A stretch of 64,000 nucleotides of DNA, from assembly GCF_015277775.1 (NCBI RefSeq), contig NZ_CP063849.1, forward strand, positions 3,906,001-3,970,000, in the 5' to 3' direction. Below the pieces are notes generated by a model. It worked only from the letters and a program-made list of their open reading frames with translations. It was not told the origin of the DNA and did no database searches. Origin of the DNA: Paludibaculum fermentans (lineage in GTDB: Bacteria > Acidobacteriota > Terriglobia > Bryobacterales > Bryobacteraceae). The position numbers and the translations under genes were made by a program. This document shows positions 27,950 through 39,359 of the stretch, piece after piece; the stretch's first letter is position 1, and the number at the start of each line of letters is the position of its first letter.

Positions 27950-29431
27950 CTACCGCTCCTTCCGCTTCGCCACGCCCCCATCGGCCAGCAGTTCCATGCC
28001 GCCATCCGCCCCCTTCCGGAAGCGCGTCGGCGGCACGTGCCCGTCCATGTCGAAGAACGAAGCCGGCCCGTCCGCCAGCAGCGGAACACCCACTTCGCCG
28101 AGCCCCGACGTCAGCCGCCCGTCCTTCACTCGAATATGGACTACCGGCCCGCCCGGAAATGCATAATCCCCCACATACGACGCCAGCACCGCCCCCTCCA
28201 GCGCCACCACGGCCCGTTCCACCGGCAGGTAATCCACCCAGCCATACTCCACCGCGATCGACCGCAGAATCTCCATCGCCAGGTCGCTGCCGTTGTCGCT
28301 GTTCGTCATGACCACCGCCCCATCGCCCGAATCCCGGTAAGCGAAGTAGTGGCAGCGGTAGCCCTCATTCGCCCCGCCATGTGAGAACGACGCCCGCCCG
28401 GCCGTCTCGTTCAGCCCCAGGCCCAGCCCGTAGTTCCCTGCCCCCTTGGTCATCAGCAGCTTCACGGTGTCGGCCTTGAACACGCCGCCCGGCTTCTGGA
28501 TCGCCAGCACCCACCGCGAGAACTCGCCCGGCGTCGTCCACAACCCCGCCGCCGTCTTCTCCGGATAGGTATGCCACCGCCCCGCGATCGGCTGCCCGCT
28601 CTCCTGGTAGCCCACCGCCGCATTCCGCGCCCGCTCCGCCCCCAGCGGCTGCTCATAGGCGCTCCGCTTCATGCCCAGAGGATCCAGCACCAGCGTCCGC
28701 GCCAGCTCCGCAAACGGCCGGCCCGTCACATCCTCCAGCAGCAGTTGCATCACCTCGTACCCGCCGCCGGAGTAACTGTACCGGCTGCCCGGAACGGTCG
28801 TCACCCGCACCGCCGACGTATTCGCCGGAGCCTTCCCGTCCAGCACCTGCGGCAGCGACGGCACCGCCGCGCCCTCCGCATACCCGGGAAACCCGTGCAC
28901 CGTCAATCCCGCGCTGTGACTCAGCAGCCGCCGCAGCGTCACCTTCCCGGTCTTCGTGAACTCGTTTTCCGGCACCTGCCAGCTCCGCAGCTTGCCGTTC
29001 ACGTCCTCATCCAGGTTCAGCTTCCCCTGCGCCACCAGTTGCATCGCCACCGTCGCCGCCACGCCTTTGCTCAGCGAGGCCGCCTGGAACAGCGTCTCGG
29101 CGGTCACCGGGGCGCCGCTCGCCGCATCGCGCTGGCCATACCCCCGGGCCCACTCCACCCGGCCCTCGTGGATCACCGCCACGCTCACGCCCGGCACCTT
29201 GTAGTGCGCCAGGCGCTCGGCGATCTTCATCCGTTCCGCCGGACTCCCTTTCAACCGGTTCGGCTTCAGCAGCCCGTTCTCCACGCGGGCAATCCGCTCG
29301 TCCAACGGCGAGGCAGCCCGCGCCGCCGGCCCCGCGGCCAGCAGGCACACCGCCGCCGCCGCAATCCAAGTGCGTGAGTTCATGCCAGTCAATACGGATC
29401 TCCCGACCCCGCGTTCCGGTCTTTTCTTCAT
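27950..29431 (-). CDS. Secreted serine hydrolase, beta-lactamase/PBP4* fold
   Basis: This 493-aa protein has a signal peptide (MNSRTWIAAAAVCLLAAGP...ARA), the SxxK tetrad SLSK with nucleophilic Ser in AASLSKGV, a YSGGGY segment in the position of the YxN motif, and HGGAN near the C-terminal KTG-equivalent. The family includes esterases, D-aminopeptidases and PBP-like enzymes. ATG 29431 is preferred, with a weak AGGG upstream and 5 bp from the LysR stop; ATG 29383 would give a cleaner leader. Probably periplasmic. Confidence 0.88.
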   Translation of the reverse strand: MKKRPERGVGRSVLTGMNSRTWIAAAAVCLLAAGPAARAASPLDERIARVENGLLKPNRLKGSPAERMKIAERLAHYKVPGVSVAVIHEGRVEWARGYGQRDAASGAPVTAETLFQAASLSKGVAATVAMQLVAQGKLNLDEDVNGKLRSWQVPENEFTKTGKVTLRRLLSHSAGLTVHGFPGYAEGAAVPSLPQVLDGKAPANTSAVRVTTVPGSRYSYSGGGYEVMQLLLEDVTGRPFAELARTLVLDPLGMKRSAYEQPLGAERARNAAVGYQESGQPIAGRWHTYPEKTAAGLWTTPGEFSRWVLAIQKPGGVFKADTVKLLMTKGAGNYGLGLGLNETAGRASFSHGGANEGYRCHYFAYRDSGDGAVVMTNSDNGSDLAMEILRSIAVEYGWVDYLPVERAVVALEGAVLASYVGDYAFPGGPVVHIRVKDGRLTSGLGEVGVPLLADGPASFFDMDGHVPPTRFRKGADGGMELLADGGVAKRKER

Positions 29432-29436
29432 GAACC

Positions 29437-30346
29437 CTACTTCTTCCGCTTCTCGGCCGACTCCCGCAGATACCCCGTGAACGCCTCCAGCGCCTTCGAC
29501 AGGTAGCGCCGCTCCAGTCGGATATAGCCCACCCGCCGGCTCGCCTTCGGTTCCAGCTCAATCATCCGGCAGCCCGCGCTCAACCCCCGCCCCATCTCCG
29601 GCACGATGCTCACCCCAAACCCGGCCCGGATCAGCTCGAAGATCGTCAGGAACTGGTCCGCCTCAAACTGCCCCGAGAACCGCGCCCGCGCCCGGTCGCA
29701 CACCGCCAGCGTCTCGTCCCGCAGGCAGTGCCCGTCCTTCAGGATCAGCAGCCGCTCCTCCGACACCCGCCGCAACTGCACCTTTTCCGCCCCGGCCAGC
29801 GGGTGGCTCTCCGGCACCGCCAGGTACAGAGGATCCCGGAACAGCTCCTTCATCACCAGCCCCGCGCCCTCCACGGGCAGGCTCACCACCGCGACGTCCA
29901 TCTGCCCTTCCAGCACCAGTTCCACCAACTCCGCCGTCGTCCCCTCCCGCACATGCAGGTCGACATCCTGATAGCGCTCAATGAAGCCCTTCAGCAGCGG
30001 CGTCAGGTAGTACGGCAGGATGGTCGGAATCGCCCCCACCCGCAGCGGACCGTGCATCCCCTTCCGCGCCCGTTCGAAATGGTCCGGCAGCGCCGCCGCA
30101 TCCTCCAGCAGAGCCTGCGCCTTGCCCAGGATCGCCTCCCCCAGCGGAGTCAGCTCCACCCGCCGGTTCAGCCGCTCAAACAGGGCTCCGCCCAGCCCCT
30201 CCTCCAGCCGCGCAATCTGTTCGGAAAGCGAGGGTTGCGCGATCCCCAGGTCGTCGGCCGCCTTGGTGAAACTGCCCGTCCGCGCCACCGCGCAGAAGTA
30301 CTCCAGTTGCCGCAGGTCGAACCCCCGCGCCCGTGTCTTCAGTGCC

Positions 30347-30348
<2 letters not shown>
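29437..30348 (-). CDS. oxyR: OxyR-type LysR-family peroxide sensor
   Basis: This 303-aa LysR protein (winged helix residues 12-70, including GSFTKAADDLGIAQPSLSEQ) has the OxyR redox signature KDGHCLRDETLAVC with Cys208 and Cys217, the exact C-x8-C spacing of E. coli Cys199/Cys208. It should form a disulfide with H2O2 and activate the divergent katG. The first half-site of the OxyR box overlaps its own start codon, implying autoregulation. GGAG precedes ATG 30348. Confidence 0.93.
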
Positions 30349-32633
<2,285 letters not shown>

Positions 32634-32642
32634 ACAAGGCAC

Positions 32643-32663
32643 GGGCGGCCCAACCAGCCGCCC
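32643..32663 (+). terminator. Rho-independent terminator of katG
   Basis: GGGCGGC (32643-32649) pairs with GCCGCCC (32657-32663) around a 7-nt loop, beginning 9 nt after the katG stop and followed by TTTCC. A compact GC stem with a short T-run. Confidence 0.7.
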
Positions 32664-32794
32664 TTTCCTCGTGGGGCGAGCCACCAGGCTTGCGGGCCGG
32701 CTCTCGGGCCGGCCATCTTTCTCCGCTCCGCAATCCCCTGCCCCGCTGATCACTTTCCACTCCCCGCGCGCCCCTTCGTGAGAGAGGTGCGAAC

Positions 32795-34141
32795 ATGACA
32801 GCCGACAACGCCAGCCCGGCCTGGGTGAGCGACAACCCTTTTCTCCACGGACCCTACGCCCCCGTCTTCGAGGAGCGGGACGACCGGAACCTGCCCGTCC
32901 AGGGCGAGATCCCGCGCGACCTGAACGGGGCCTTCCTCCGCAACGGCCCGAATCCCCAATTCGCACCGGAAATCTACCAGTACCCGATGGACGGAACGGG
33001 CATGGTCCACGCCATTTACTTCGAGGACGGGCAGGCCCGCTACCGCAACCGCTGGGTGCGCACCACCGAATTCCTGCAGGAGCAGGCGGCCGGCCACCGC
33101 CTCTTCGGCCCCACCTTCGGCCCGCCCCCGGTGGCCAACCTGGCGAACACCCACATCATCCGCCACGCCGGCCGCTACCTCGCCTTGTGGGAAGGCGGGC
33201 TGCCCCACCTGCTGGACCGCGACCTGAACACCCTGCATCCGCACGACTTCGACGGCCGCCTGCCGGGCGCGATGTCCGCCCACCCCAAGTTCGACCCGGA
33301 TACCGGCGAGATGGTCGCCGTCGCCTACGACGCCAACGAGCCCCGTCTCGACTACCTCGTCGTGGACCGCCACGGAGTGCTCACCAAGGCCCTGAGCTTC
33401 GACGGCCCCTGGCCGGCGATGATCCACGACGTGGCCATCACCCGCAACTACGTGGTCGCCTTCGTCTGCCCCTACGTGCTGGAACAGCCTCAGCCCCAAT
33501 GGCGGCCGGCCCTGGGCACGGCGATCGCGGTGATCCCGCGGCGCGGCGGCGGCCAGGCGATCCGCTGGCTGGAGGCGCCGCCCTTCTTCCATTTCCACGT
33601 GATGAACGCCTTTGAGCGCGACCACTACATTGAGGTTCAATTGCCGTGGTTCTCGTCGTACGGGACTCCGGGCCGGCTGGAGCTCCACCGCCTGCGGATC
33701 AGCCTGGAGAACGGAGCCACCCAGGACGAGCCGCTCGACGACTGCCCCTGCGAGTTCCCGAGGATCAACGACCGCTTCGCGATGCGCGAGAACCGGTTCG
33801 GGTACGTCGCCTTCCGGAACCCGCGGCCCAACGAGACGCCGACGCCCGGAGTGTTCGAGGCGCTGGCCCGTTACGATCTGAAGACGGGCAGCCGCGTCGT
33901 GCGGACGTTGCCGGCGGGCGAGTTCGTGGGCGAGCCGGTGTTCGTGCCGGCTCCGGGCGGTACGGCGGAGGATGACGGCTATGTGATCACGTTTGTATAC
34001 AACGCGAGGGACGATCGCAGCAGCGTCCATCTGTATGACGCGCGGGACCTGTATGCAGCCCCGGTGGCGCAGATTCCGCTGCCGGCGCGGGTGCCGGCGG
34101 GCCTGCATGGGTCCTGGGTTCCGGAGGGAGGGGCGGCGTAG
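32795..34141 (+). CDS. Carotenoid cleavage oxygenase (RPE65 family)
   Basis: This 448-aa non-heme iron dioxygenase has the four-His iron set in SAHPKFD, IHDVAIT, FHFHVMNAFE and GLHGSW, plus the family blade motifs FLRNGPNPQF and GEPVFVP. GAGAGAGGTGCG precedes ATG 32795. It should cleave carotenoids, apocarotenoids or stilbene-like compounds. No carotenoid-synthesis genes are visible nearby, so the substrate is open. It faces an eroding repeat-rich gene whose frame continues antisense through it. Confidence 0.92.
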   Translation: MTADNASPAWVSDNPFLHGPYAPVFEERDDRNLPVQGEIPRDLNGAFLRNGPNPQFAPEIYQYPMDGTGMVHAIYFEDGQARYRNRWVRTTEFLQEQAAGHRLFGPTFGPPPVANLANTHIIRHAGRYLALWEGGLPHLLDRDLNTLHPHDFDGRLPGAMSAHPKFDPDTGEMVAVAYDANEPRLDYLVVDRHGVLTKALSFDGPWPAMIHDVAITRNYVVAFVCPYVLEQPQPQWRPALGTAIAVIPRRGGGQAIRWLEAPPFFHFHVMNAFERDHYIEVQLPWFSSYGTPGRLELHRLRISLENGATQDEPLDDCPCEFPRINDRFAMRENRFGYVAFRNPRPNETPTPGVFEALARYDLKTGSRVVRTLPAGEFVGEPVFVPAPGGTAEDDGYVITFVYNARDDRSSVHLYDARDLYAAPVAQIPLPARVPAGLHGSWVPEGGAA

Positions 34142-35488
34142 GCGATCGGCCGCGGGATGGCGGGCGTCGGTGGTTGGCGGGCGGCTGGCGGGCGGGTTGG
34201 GGTCCTCGATTGAATGGGTTTGGTCGGCCACACTTTCGAAGAGGCTGGGTTCGGCGATTGCTTGCGGGACTGAGTTGGCGGAGCTTGGGTTTGGCTCGGG
34301 TGTCGTTGGAGTTGGGATGGGCCCCCGGCTGCGCCGGGGGTAAGGCTGGGGGCGGCTGGCCGGCTGTTGGGGCGGGGGGTGCAGGTGGGTTTGCTCGGCC
34401 AGATTTGCCGAATGAGATTGGCCGGCGGCGAATTCGCTGGGGATGGGATTAGGGATAACTGGCGGCGCTTTGGCGGATGAGTATTCGTTTGGCTCGGGCG
34501 TCGTTGGGGTTGCAGCGGGCCCCCGGCTGCGCCGGGGGTAAGGCTGGGGGCGGCTGGCCGGCTGTTGGGGCGGGGGGTGCAGGTGGGTTTGCTCGGCCAG
34601 ATTTGCCGAATGAGATTGGCCGGCGGCGAATTCGCTGGGGATGGGATTAGGGATAACTGGCGGCGCTTTGGCGGATGAGTATTCGTTTGGCTCGGGCATT
34701 GTCGTTGTTGCGGCGGGCCCCCGGCTGCGCCGGGGGTAAGGCTGGGGGTGGCTGGCGTTGGGGTTGGGGATTGAGGCCGCGGTTGGCGCCGTGGAGGGCG
34801 GGCTGGACGGATTGAGACTGCGGGGTGAATCGGGGTGGCTGGCGTTGGGGTTGGGGATTGAGGCCGCGGTTGGCGCCGTGGAGGGCGGGCTGGACGGATT
34901 GAGACTGCGGGGTGAATGGGTTTGGTCGGCCAAATTGGACGAATGGGTTTGGTCACTCTGTTCCTTGCCGGGGACGGGCGGCTGAGGCGGCTGCGGGGCC
35001 GAGGCTATGGGTTGAGTTTGGGCTAGTTCGGCTTCGAGCTTCTTGGGCTCGGCGCTTAGGGCTTGCTCGACTTTGCGGAGGCGGGCCTGGATCCAGCCGG
35101 CGTAGCGGTTTAGGGCTTGGAGATAGCCGGTTTGGCGTAGCACCCATTGGGTGGCGATTTCCTCGTTGCCCTCGGCATATTCGAGGCCGGCGTTGAAGAG
35201 GCCACGCTCTCGGGTTTCGTGGAGGATGCGGTGGCCTTCGAGCATCCACCAGTCGTAGTGGAGGGCTCGGCGGGCGGGGTCGGCGATGGCCCTGGATTTG
35301 GTTTCGGCGATGGCGCGGAAGTGAGTCTCGAGATGGGGCGGCATGCGGTGGACGCGGGCGTAGGCTCGGGTGCGGCAGCCGTTGGCGGAGACGGCGGCTT
35401 TGCCGGCGGCGGTACGGGGTCCGGTGGACTTGCGGGCATTGGCTCGGTTGGCAGCGAGGCGTTTTTCCGAAATTGTTTCCAGGGGCAT
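34142..35488 (-). CDS. Repeat-rich protein of unknown function, 3' end not definable
   Basis: The N-terminus (MPLETISEKRLAANRANARK then STGPRTAAGKAAVS) matches a recurring acidobacterial/planctomycete protein family of unknown function. After about 150 residues it becomes Pro/Ser/Thr-rich, with in-frame tandem repeats: 29 aa twice (87 bp) and 66 aa twice plus a partial copy (198 bp). The frame has no stop before the convergent carotenoid oxygenase and stays open antisense to 32750, so the listed end is where that gene stops. It follows the 159-aa gene by 58 bp. Probably a decayed or recombined surface or DNA-binding protein. Confidence 0.55.
34322..34736. repeat. 198-bp tandem repeat with hairpin, inside the repeat-rich gene
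   Basis: The palindromic stem CCCCCGGCTGCGCCGGGGG recurs at 34322-34340, 34520-34538 and 34718-34736, exactly 198 bp apart each time. Intervening sequence is nearly identical for the two full units. 198 is 66 codons, so the copies keep one frame. Confidence 0.85.
34750..34923. repeat. 87-bp tandem duplication
   Basis: A unit beginning GGCTGGCGTTGGGGTTGGGG at 34750 repeats at 34837, 87 bp later, almost without change. 87 bp is 29 codons, so the copies encode repeated 29-aa Pro/Ser-rich units in the minus-strand gene. Confidence 0.85.
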
Positions 35489-35546
35489 GAGCGGAGCCTT
35501 TCTATCGAAGTTCCTGCGCGCGTCGGGGTTTGTGAGGAATTGCCGG

Positions 35547-36026
35547 TCAATTCGGGTGAAGCCGCTGAACGAGGCGGAGTTCGGCGGCGAGGACGCGGTG
35601 GCGGCGCCAGTAGCGCTCCTCGAGCTTGAGGGCTTCCTGGAGCGATTTGCGCTGAATGGGATCCATTGTGAGCCAGCCCTGCAAGGCGTGGATGCCGGGG
35701 TTGGCTTTGGGCACGAGCTCATTTGTGTTGTCCCATTGGCGTTGGATCTGGAGCGTGAGGGCATTCGCTTCGAAGGAGGCGTAGCGTTCGGCGCGCCAGA
35801 TGCAGTCGGCCATGCGGTCGGCGAGGATGTGCTGATAGACGGTGGTGGGTTTGTACTGTTCGTGGACGGCGGCACGAAGCTTTTTGTAGTATTCCTTGCG
35901 TTCGCAGAAGGTGAGCGCCCCGGTGGCTCTGGGGCCGGTCAGGATGCCGTCCTCCGCGACGGTGGTGTTGCGCAAGATGCGGTCGGCATCGGTGATAGTG
36001 AAGTTTGAATCCTCGTAGATGTTCAC
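35547..36026 (-). CDS. Unknown 159-aa helical protein, partner of the repeat-rich gene
   Basis: This soluble, helix-rich protein (YKKLRAAVHEQYKPTTVYQH, LKLEERYWRRHRVLAAELRL) has no recognised family. It lies 58 bp upstream of the repeat-rich gene on the same strand, which makes a two-gene unit. Such pairs recur in Acidobacteriota genomes as far as I recall, but no function is known. ATG 36026 is the only sensible start. Confidence 0.65.
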   Translation of the reverse strand: MNIYEDSNFTITDADRILRNTTVAEDGILTGPRATGALTFCERKEYYKKLRAAVHEQYKPTTVYQHILADRMADCIWRAERYASFEANALTLQIQRQWDNTNELVPKANPGIHALQGWLTMDPIQRKSLQEALKLEERYWRRHRVLAAELRLVQRLHPN

Positions 36027-36748
36027 GACGAATATTCCTCTATAACCAGCTTAGAGAGGGGTCTCCAAGTCTTACGGGTCCGAAAATCCATAACTGATTG
36101 AATCCGTTGAGCGAGATTTTTTTCGAAGTGTGGTGATGAACTTTTCGCAATGTGCGGAAAGGGGGGAGATCCGGGAGTAGGCGAGGCGTGTTTTGGTGGC
36201 GGATGGCCTCATCTGCCTTGGGGGACACCTCAATCCGGCCAATGAGGGACACCAAAAAAGCGGCCAACGAAGTTGGCCTTCCAGAGGAGAGTGCGTGGCA
36301 AGACGTGGCGCCGAGAATGCCTAGCTTCGGACGTTGGGGACTCTGTCCCCAAACCCCTGGGATTTAACGCTTTAGGCGAGAATGGCGTCGCCTACCGCCC
36401 GCTGCTGCCGGAGATTCGCCACTACGTTCGGAAGTGCCCAATAATATAGAGGTTGCGCATTGGCCGGATTTGAGGTGTCCCTCGTTGGCCGGATTCATAG
36501 TGTCCCCCGAGGTCATCTGGAACAGCGACGGGGCCTTTCGCTGGGTGATGCCGCCGGGTTCGGGTGGGTCGAACTTTGGGAGCCGGTTGGACAGGATTAC
36601 CGGTACTGTCGCGGAAGAGGGTGCGCTTGCAACGGAGGGGACCGTCCGCTGTGGGAGGCTGGTGCCCCTGCGGCTGTCTCCTCGCGTCGGGGGCGCGAAA
36701 TCTCGTGTCGTAAGACTCGCGGGACATCTGCCGCGAACTAACGCCAAC
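36027..36748. other. Gene-free 720-bp region with IS21-like end remnants
   Basis: No intact gene is supported. The middle of the region is framed by inverted 34-35-bp ends listed separately. Short open frames on both strands give no family-like protein, and the region separates the repeat-rich gene pair from vapBC. Confidence 0.55.
36220..36508. mobile_element. IS21-like terminal inverted repeats, non-autonomous remnant
   Basis: Inverted ends at 36220-36253 and 36474-36508 share GGGGGACAC, a 3-4-nt variable spacer, then a 22-nt block with one mismatch (AATCCGGCCAA...GAGGGACACC). The right end continues into another ATCCGGCC copy, the internally repeated form seen in IS21-family ends. Only about 220 bp lie between the arms and no IstA/IstB frame is visible, so this is a deletion derivative or MITE. 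Confidence 0.6.
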
Positions 36749-37126
36749 TCAGTCGAAGAAGGTGAGGTCCTTCATCGGGTAGTGTTTGCGATTGCGAGTC
36801 CAGAGAACGGCGTGTCTTGCCAGAGCACAGGCGGCAATCAGCGCATCGCCGAGCTCCACAGCATGGCTCTTTCGATATAGGCGCAGGAAGTCTCCCGCGT
36901 GACGTCCGATGGAGGAATCCACCGGTACGCAGACCAGGGCTTCGAACAGCGATTCAAGGGTGTCGGCCTCGCCTGGCCGCACGCCCGCCCAGAGTTCAGC
37001 CACGCTGACGGCGGAGTAGAGAACCAGAGCATCCGAATCGCTTAACGCCATCCATTGAGAGACGACGGACGCGTTTCTGCCCCGGGCGACCTCGATCAGG
37101 ATGTCGGAATCGACGAGAACCGTCAT
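36749..37126 (-). CDS. vapC: VapC-type PIN-domain toxin ribonuclease
   Basis: This 125-aa PIN-domain protein has the acidic set Asp6 (LVDSDILIE), Glu44 (SVAELWAG), Asp94 (LGDALIAAC) and the fourth position in TRNRKHYP (Asn112). ATG 37126 overlaps the antitoxin stop (ATGA, 37123-37126). It should cleave RNA, typically tRNA, when freed from the antitoxin. Confidence 0.92.
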   Translation of the reverse strand: MTVLVDSDILIEVARGRNASVVSQWMALSDSDALVLYSAVSVAELWAGVRPGEADTLESLFEALVCVPVDSSIGRHAGDFLRLYRKSHAVELGDALIAACALARHAVLWTRNRKHYPMKDLTFFD

Positions 37127-37380
37127 TCCGTTTCGAGCCGGTCCAGACGCGACCCGCGCCGCAGGTTCCGGATCTCCTCAGTAGCGCTGGCTGCATGGGC
37201 CAAAGCCTTGCGGCTGCCTACGAAAGACTGCATGGCCAATCTTCGCTGTTCCCGGCTACCGAGGTACTTTTCGCGCACGGCTTGGCGGACCAGTTCCGAG
37301 ACGGTTGTTTTCTCATTGCTGGCGCGCGCGTGGAGGGCGCTCCAGAGTTGATCGTCGAGGTAGAGCTGAGTTCTCCTCAT
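37123..37380 (-). CDS. vapB: VapB-type ribbon-helix-helix antitoxin
   Basis: This 85-aa protein opens with a ribbon-helix-helix domain, RRTQLYLDDQLWSALHARA (residues 2-20) and TTVSELVRQAVREKY, with a basic C-terminal tail expected to contact the toxin. ATG 37380 is fixed by the operator/promoter directly upstream; no ribosome site exists, so the mRNA is probably leaderless. It should repress its own operon through the palindrome at 37381-37397. Confidence 0.9.
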   Translation of the reverse strand: MRRTQLYLDDQLWSALHARASNEKTTVSELVRQAVREKYLGSREQRRLAMQSFVGSRKALAHAASATEEIRNLRRGSRLDRLETE

Positions 37381-37397
37381 GATGTATAGTATACATC
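37381..37397 (-). promoter_or_regulatory. vapBC operator overlapping the -10
   Basis: GATGTATAGTATACATC is a perfect 17-bp palindrome (8-bp arms around one G) ending one base before the vapB ATG. The minus-strand -10 TATACT (37393-37388) lies inside it; 17 bp upstream is AAGACT, which shares GAC with the -35 consensus. Start codon 8 nt after the -10 predicts a leaderless transcript. Confidence 0.75.
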
Positions 37398-37692
37398 GCC
37401 GCGGCGGGAGAGTCTTGGCTGAAGGAGACAGGCAGCGCCTGATCGCCATTCGGGCGACAAATGGCTCCTTTGGAGTGCTCCTGCAAAGCGCCTGCCTGCC
37501 GAGAATTCGAGTATCTTCCGTGGATGCCCGGCCGGCCTCAGCGAAGATGGCCAGCGTGAGATCCCCATTCTCTTGCCGCGCAACCGCTCCACAGGACCGC
37601 CCTCTCCTCAGGAGTTGCGCACCCATTTGCCACGGATCAGATCATTTCCTGCTACCTGGGACCGCTTGACCAGGGTCATCGCCCGGAACGGA
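37398..37692. other. Intergenic region between vapB and the Mrr-type gene
   Basis: About 295 bp with no supported gene, RNA or repeat. It contains the upstream flank of the vapB promoter and the 3' side of the minus-strand nuclease gene. Confidence 0.4.
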
Positions 37693-39303
37693 TTACGCGT
37701 CATCTTCGGGGAAGATGATGCAGGCCTTAATGCCAGCTTTCTCCTCGAGATAGTAGAGCAGCCCGGATCCATCAATCAATTCGATTGGCTTCCCCTTGAT
37801 GAACTCATAAGCATCGACACCATAGTGGCTGGTTGCCACGAGGATTCCCTTGTTTGCCCCCTCATGGCTCATCGTTCCGAACAGATCACGCACAGCGGAA
37901 ACTCCCACAGTGTTTCGATACCGTTTTGCTTGGATCACGACTTTGCCACCCACCAGGGGCCGAGTGTCAAACGCGACTACATCGACGCCACCGTCGCGGG
38001 AGGATCGTGTTTGCTTGCTATCAAGCCCCATTTTGGAGAAGAGGTTTCCGACCAGTTGCTCGAACTCGAAGGGTGTAAGGTCCATGAGGTTCGGGCGGGA
38101 TTCGAGATCCGCGAGCACGTCTGTGCCTTCGACAAACCTCCGGTCCACCATGTCGAACTCGATCAGTGGTTTCACCGGGCGGAGGTCCGCAGCTTGCGGC
38201 GACACTTGCGCTCCAAGGTTGCGAAGGCATGCCCGCTTGTCGATCCTGGCGAGATCTATCTCTTCGAAGTTCTCTTTCGTGGCTCGAACGGAGATCAGGT
38301 ACGGAGTTATGTCCTTGCCAGTGGAAGGATCGACGGCTTGAACAAAGCCGTTGAATACGACAATCGAGAGGTGACCGCCCTGGTCTGCTTCGAATACCTC
38401 ATGAATCGTGCGCAGGGTAACAGCGGCAATCACATCCTGGTAGATTTCCTTCACTTCGGCGGTCTTGCGCGGCTTCTCCTCGATCGAGTCCTTGGTCTTC
38501 ATGTAACGGTACTCCGCAACCGGCGGAATCACACTGAGGGCGGGCAACTCGTAATCGATCACCAACTGCTTGCATTCAGGGTCATAGGCCAAGCGGAACC
38601 GTTGCGGGAACCCCTCCGGATAGGAGGAGCGCTCCAAGACCATGGAACAATAGGTTCTGACCGCGCTAGATTCGCCCGAATCGTAGGCCCGAATCAAGGC
38701 GTCGACCTCAGAGTTGCGTTGGCGGATCCCGGCAAGCCGCTTCGCGTTCTTCTGCTCATGTTCGATCGCTAACCTGGCTATCGTTGCCTTTCGTTCTTCC
38801 TCCGCGGCGATCCGCTGCCGTGTAGCCTCATCGAACCGGGATTCCGCTTCCCGCAACTCAAGCTCATACCGCTGGTGCCGCGACAGAAACCGTTCCAGGA
38901 ATGTAACCGGGCGGACCCGGAGCATAAAATCCTCCCGCTTCGGGAGGGATTTGCCTTCAAGCAGTTCTGGGGGAGGGGCGAATGGAACAGTCTTCTCAGT
39001 AGTTCGTAGGGACGAAAAATCGAGCGTGTCGTCGACTTCGAGCGTATCCTCAAGGATCGTTCGAAGGGCGCAGACCAAGTCTTCGACTTCGCCGGACTTC
39101 TCTTCGGCCTCGGCTGCGCGATCCAGCGCATACTGCTGGCGCTCGACTTTGTCGAGTTGCGCACTGAGCCGCAGCTGTTCACGTTGGTAGCGAAGTTGTT
39201 CCCGTGCTTGCCGCTGACGGGTTGCCTCGGCGATCCGTTGCTGACGTGCGGATTCTCTTGCGACTTGCCCCAATGCGGCCAAAAAACCACTTCTGCGCGC
39301 CAT
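37693..39303 (-). CDS. Mrr-type restriction endonuclease with long coiled coils
   Basis: This 536-aa protein has two long N-terminal coiled coils (about residues 10-70 and 150-210), a middle domain of unknown type and a C-terminal Mrr/PD-(D/E)XK nuclease domain. The nuclease shows LTPFEFEQLVGNLF, SRDGGVDVVAFD and VVIQAKRY, the catalytic Asp and Q-x-K signature. GGAGGAG precedes ATG 39303. Mrr-like enzymes cut methylated or foreign DNA; the coiled coils may tether it to a partner. Part of the defence island. Confidence 0.87.
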   Translation of the reverse strand: MARRSGFLAALGQVARESARQQRIAEATRQRQAREQLRYQREQLRLSAQLDKVERQQYALDRAAEAEEKSGEVEDLVCALRTILEDTLEVDDTLDFSSLRTTEKTVPFAPPPELLEGKSLPKREDFMLRVRPVTFLERFLSRHQRYELELREAESRFDEATRQRIAAEEERKATIARLAIEHEQKNAKRLAGIRQRNSEVDALIRAYDSGESSAVRTYCSMVLERSSYPEGFPQRFRLAYDPECKQLVIDYELPALSVIPPVAEYRYMKTKDSIEEKPRKTAEVKEIYQDVIAAVTLRTIHEVFEADQGGHLSIVVFNGFVQAVDPSTGKDITPYLISVRATKENFEEIDLARIDKRACLRNLGAQVSPQAADLRPVKPLIEFDMVDRRFVEGTDVLADLESRPNLMDLTPFEFEQLVGNLFSKMGLDSKQTRSSRDGGVDVVAFDTRPLVGGKVVIQAKRYRNTVGVSAVRDLFGTMSHEGANKGILVATSHYGVDAYEFIKGKPIELIDGSGLLYYLEEKAGIKACIIFPEDDA

Positions 39304-39359
39304 TATCTCCTCCGACCGAGAGAATAATCATATCCTTGGTGCCAGTTGCTATCTTCGAT

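Noticed and set aside
32750-34141. Continuation of the repeat-rich minus-strand frame through carotenoid oxygenase
   Set aside because: It is fully antisense to a gene with clear family motifs; the openness follows from GC-rich codon bias.
34322-34923. Possible CRISPR array
   Set aside because: Repeats are 87 and 198 bp, directly adjacent and in-frame coding, with no spacers and no cas genes.
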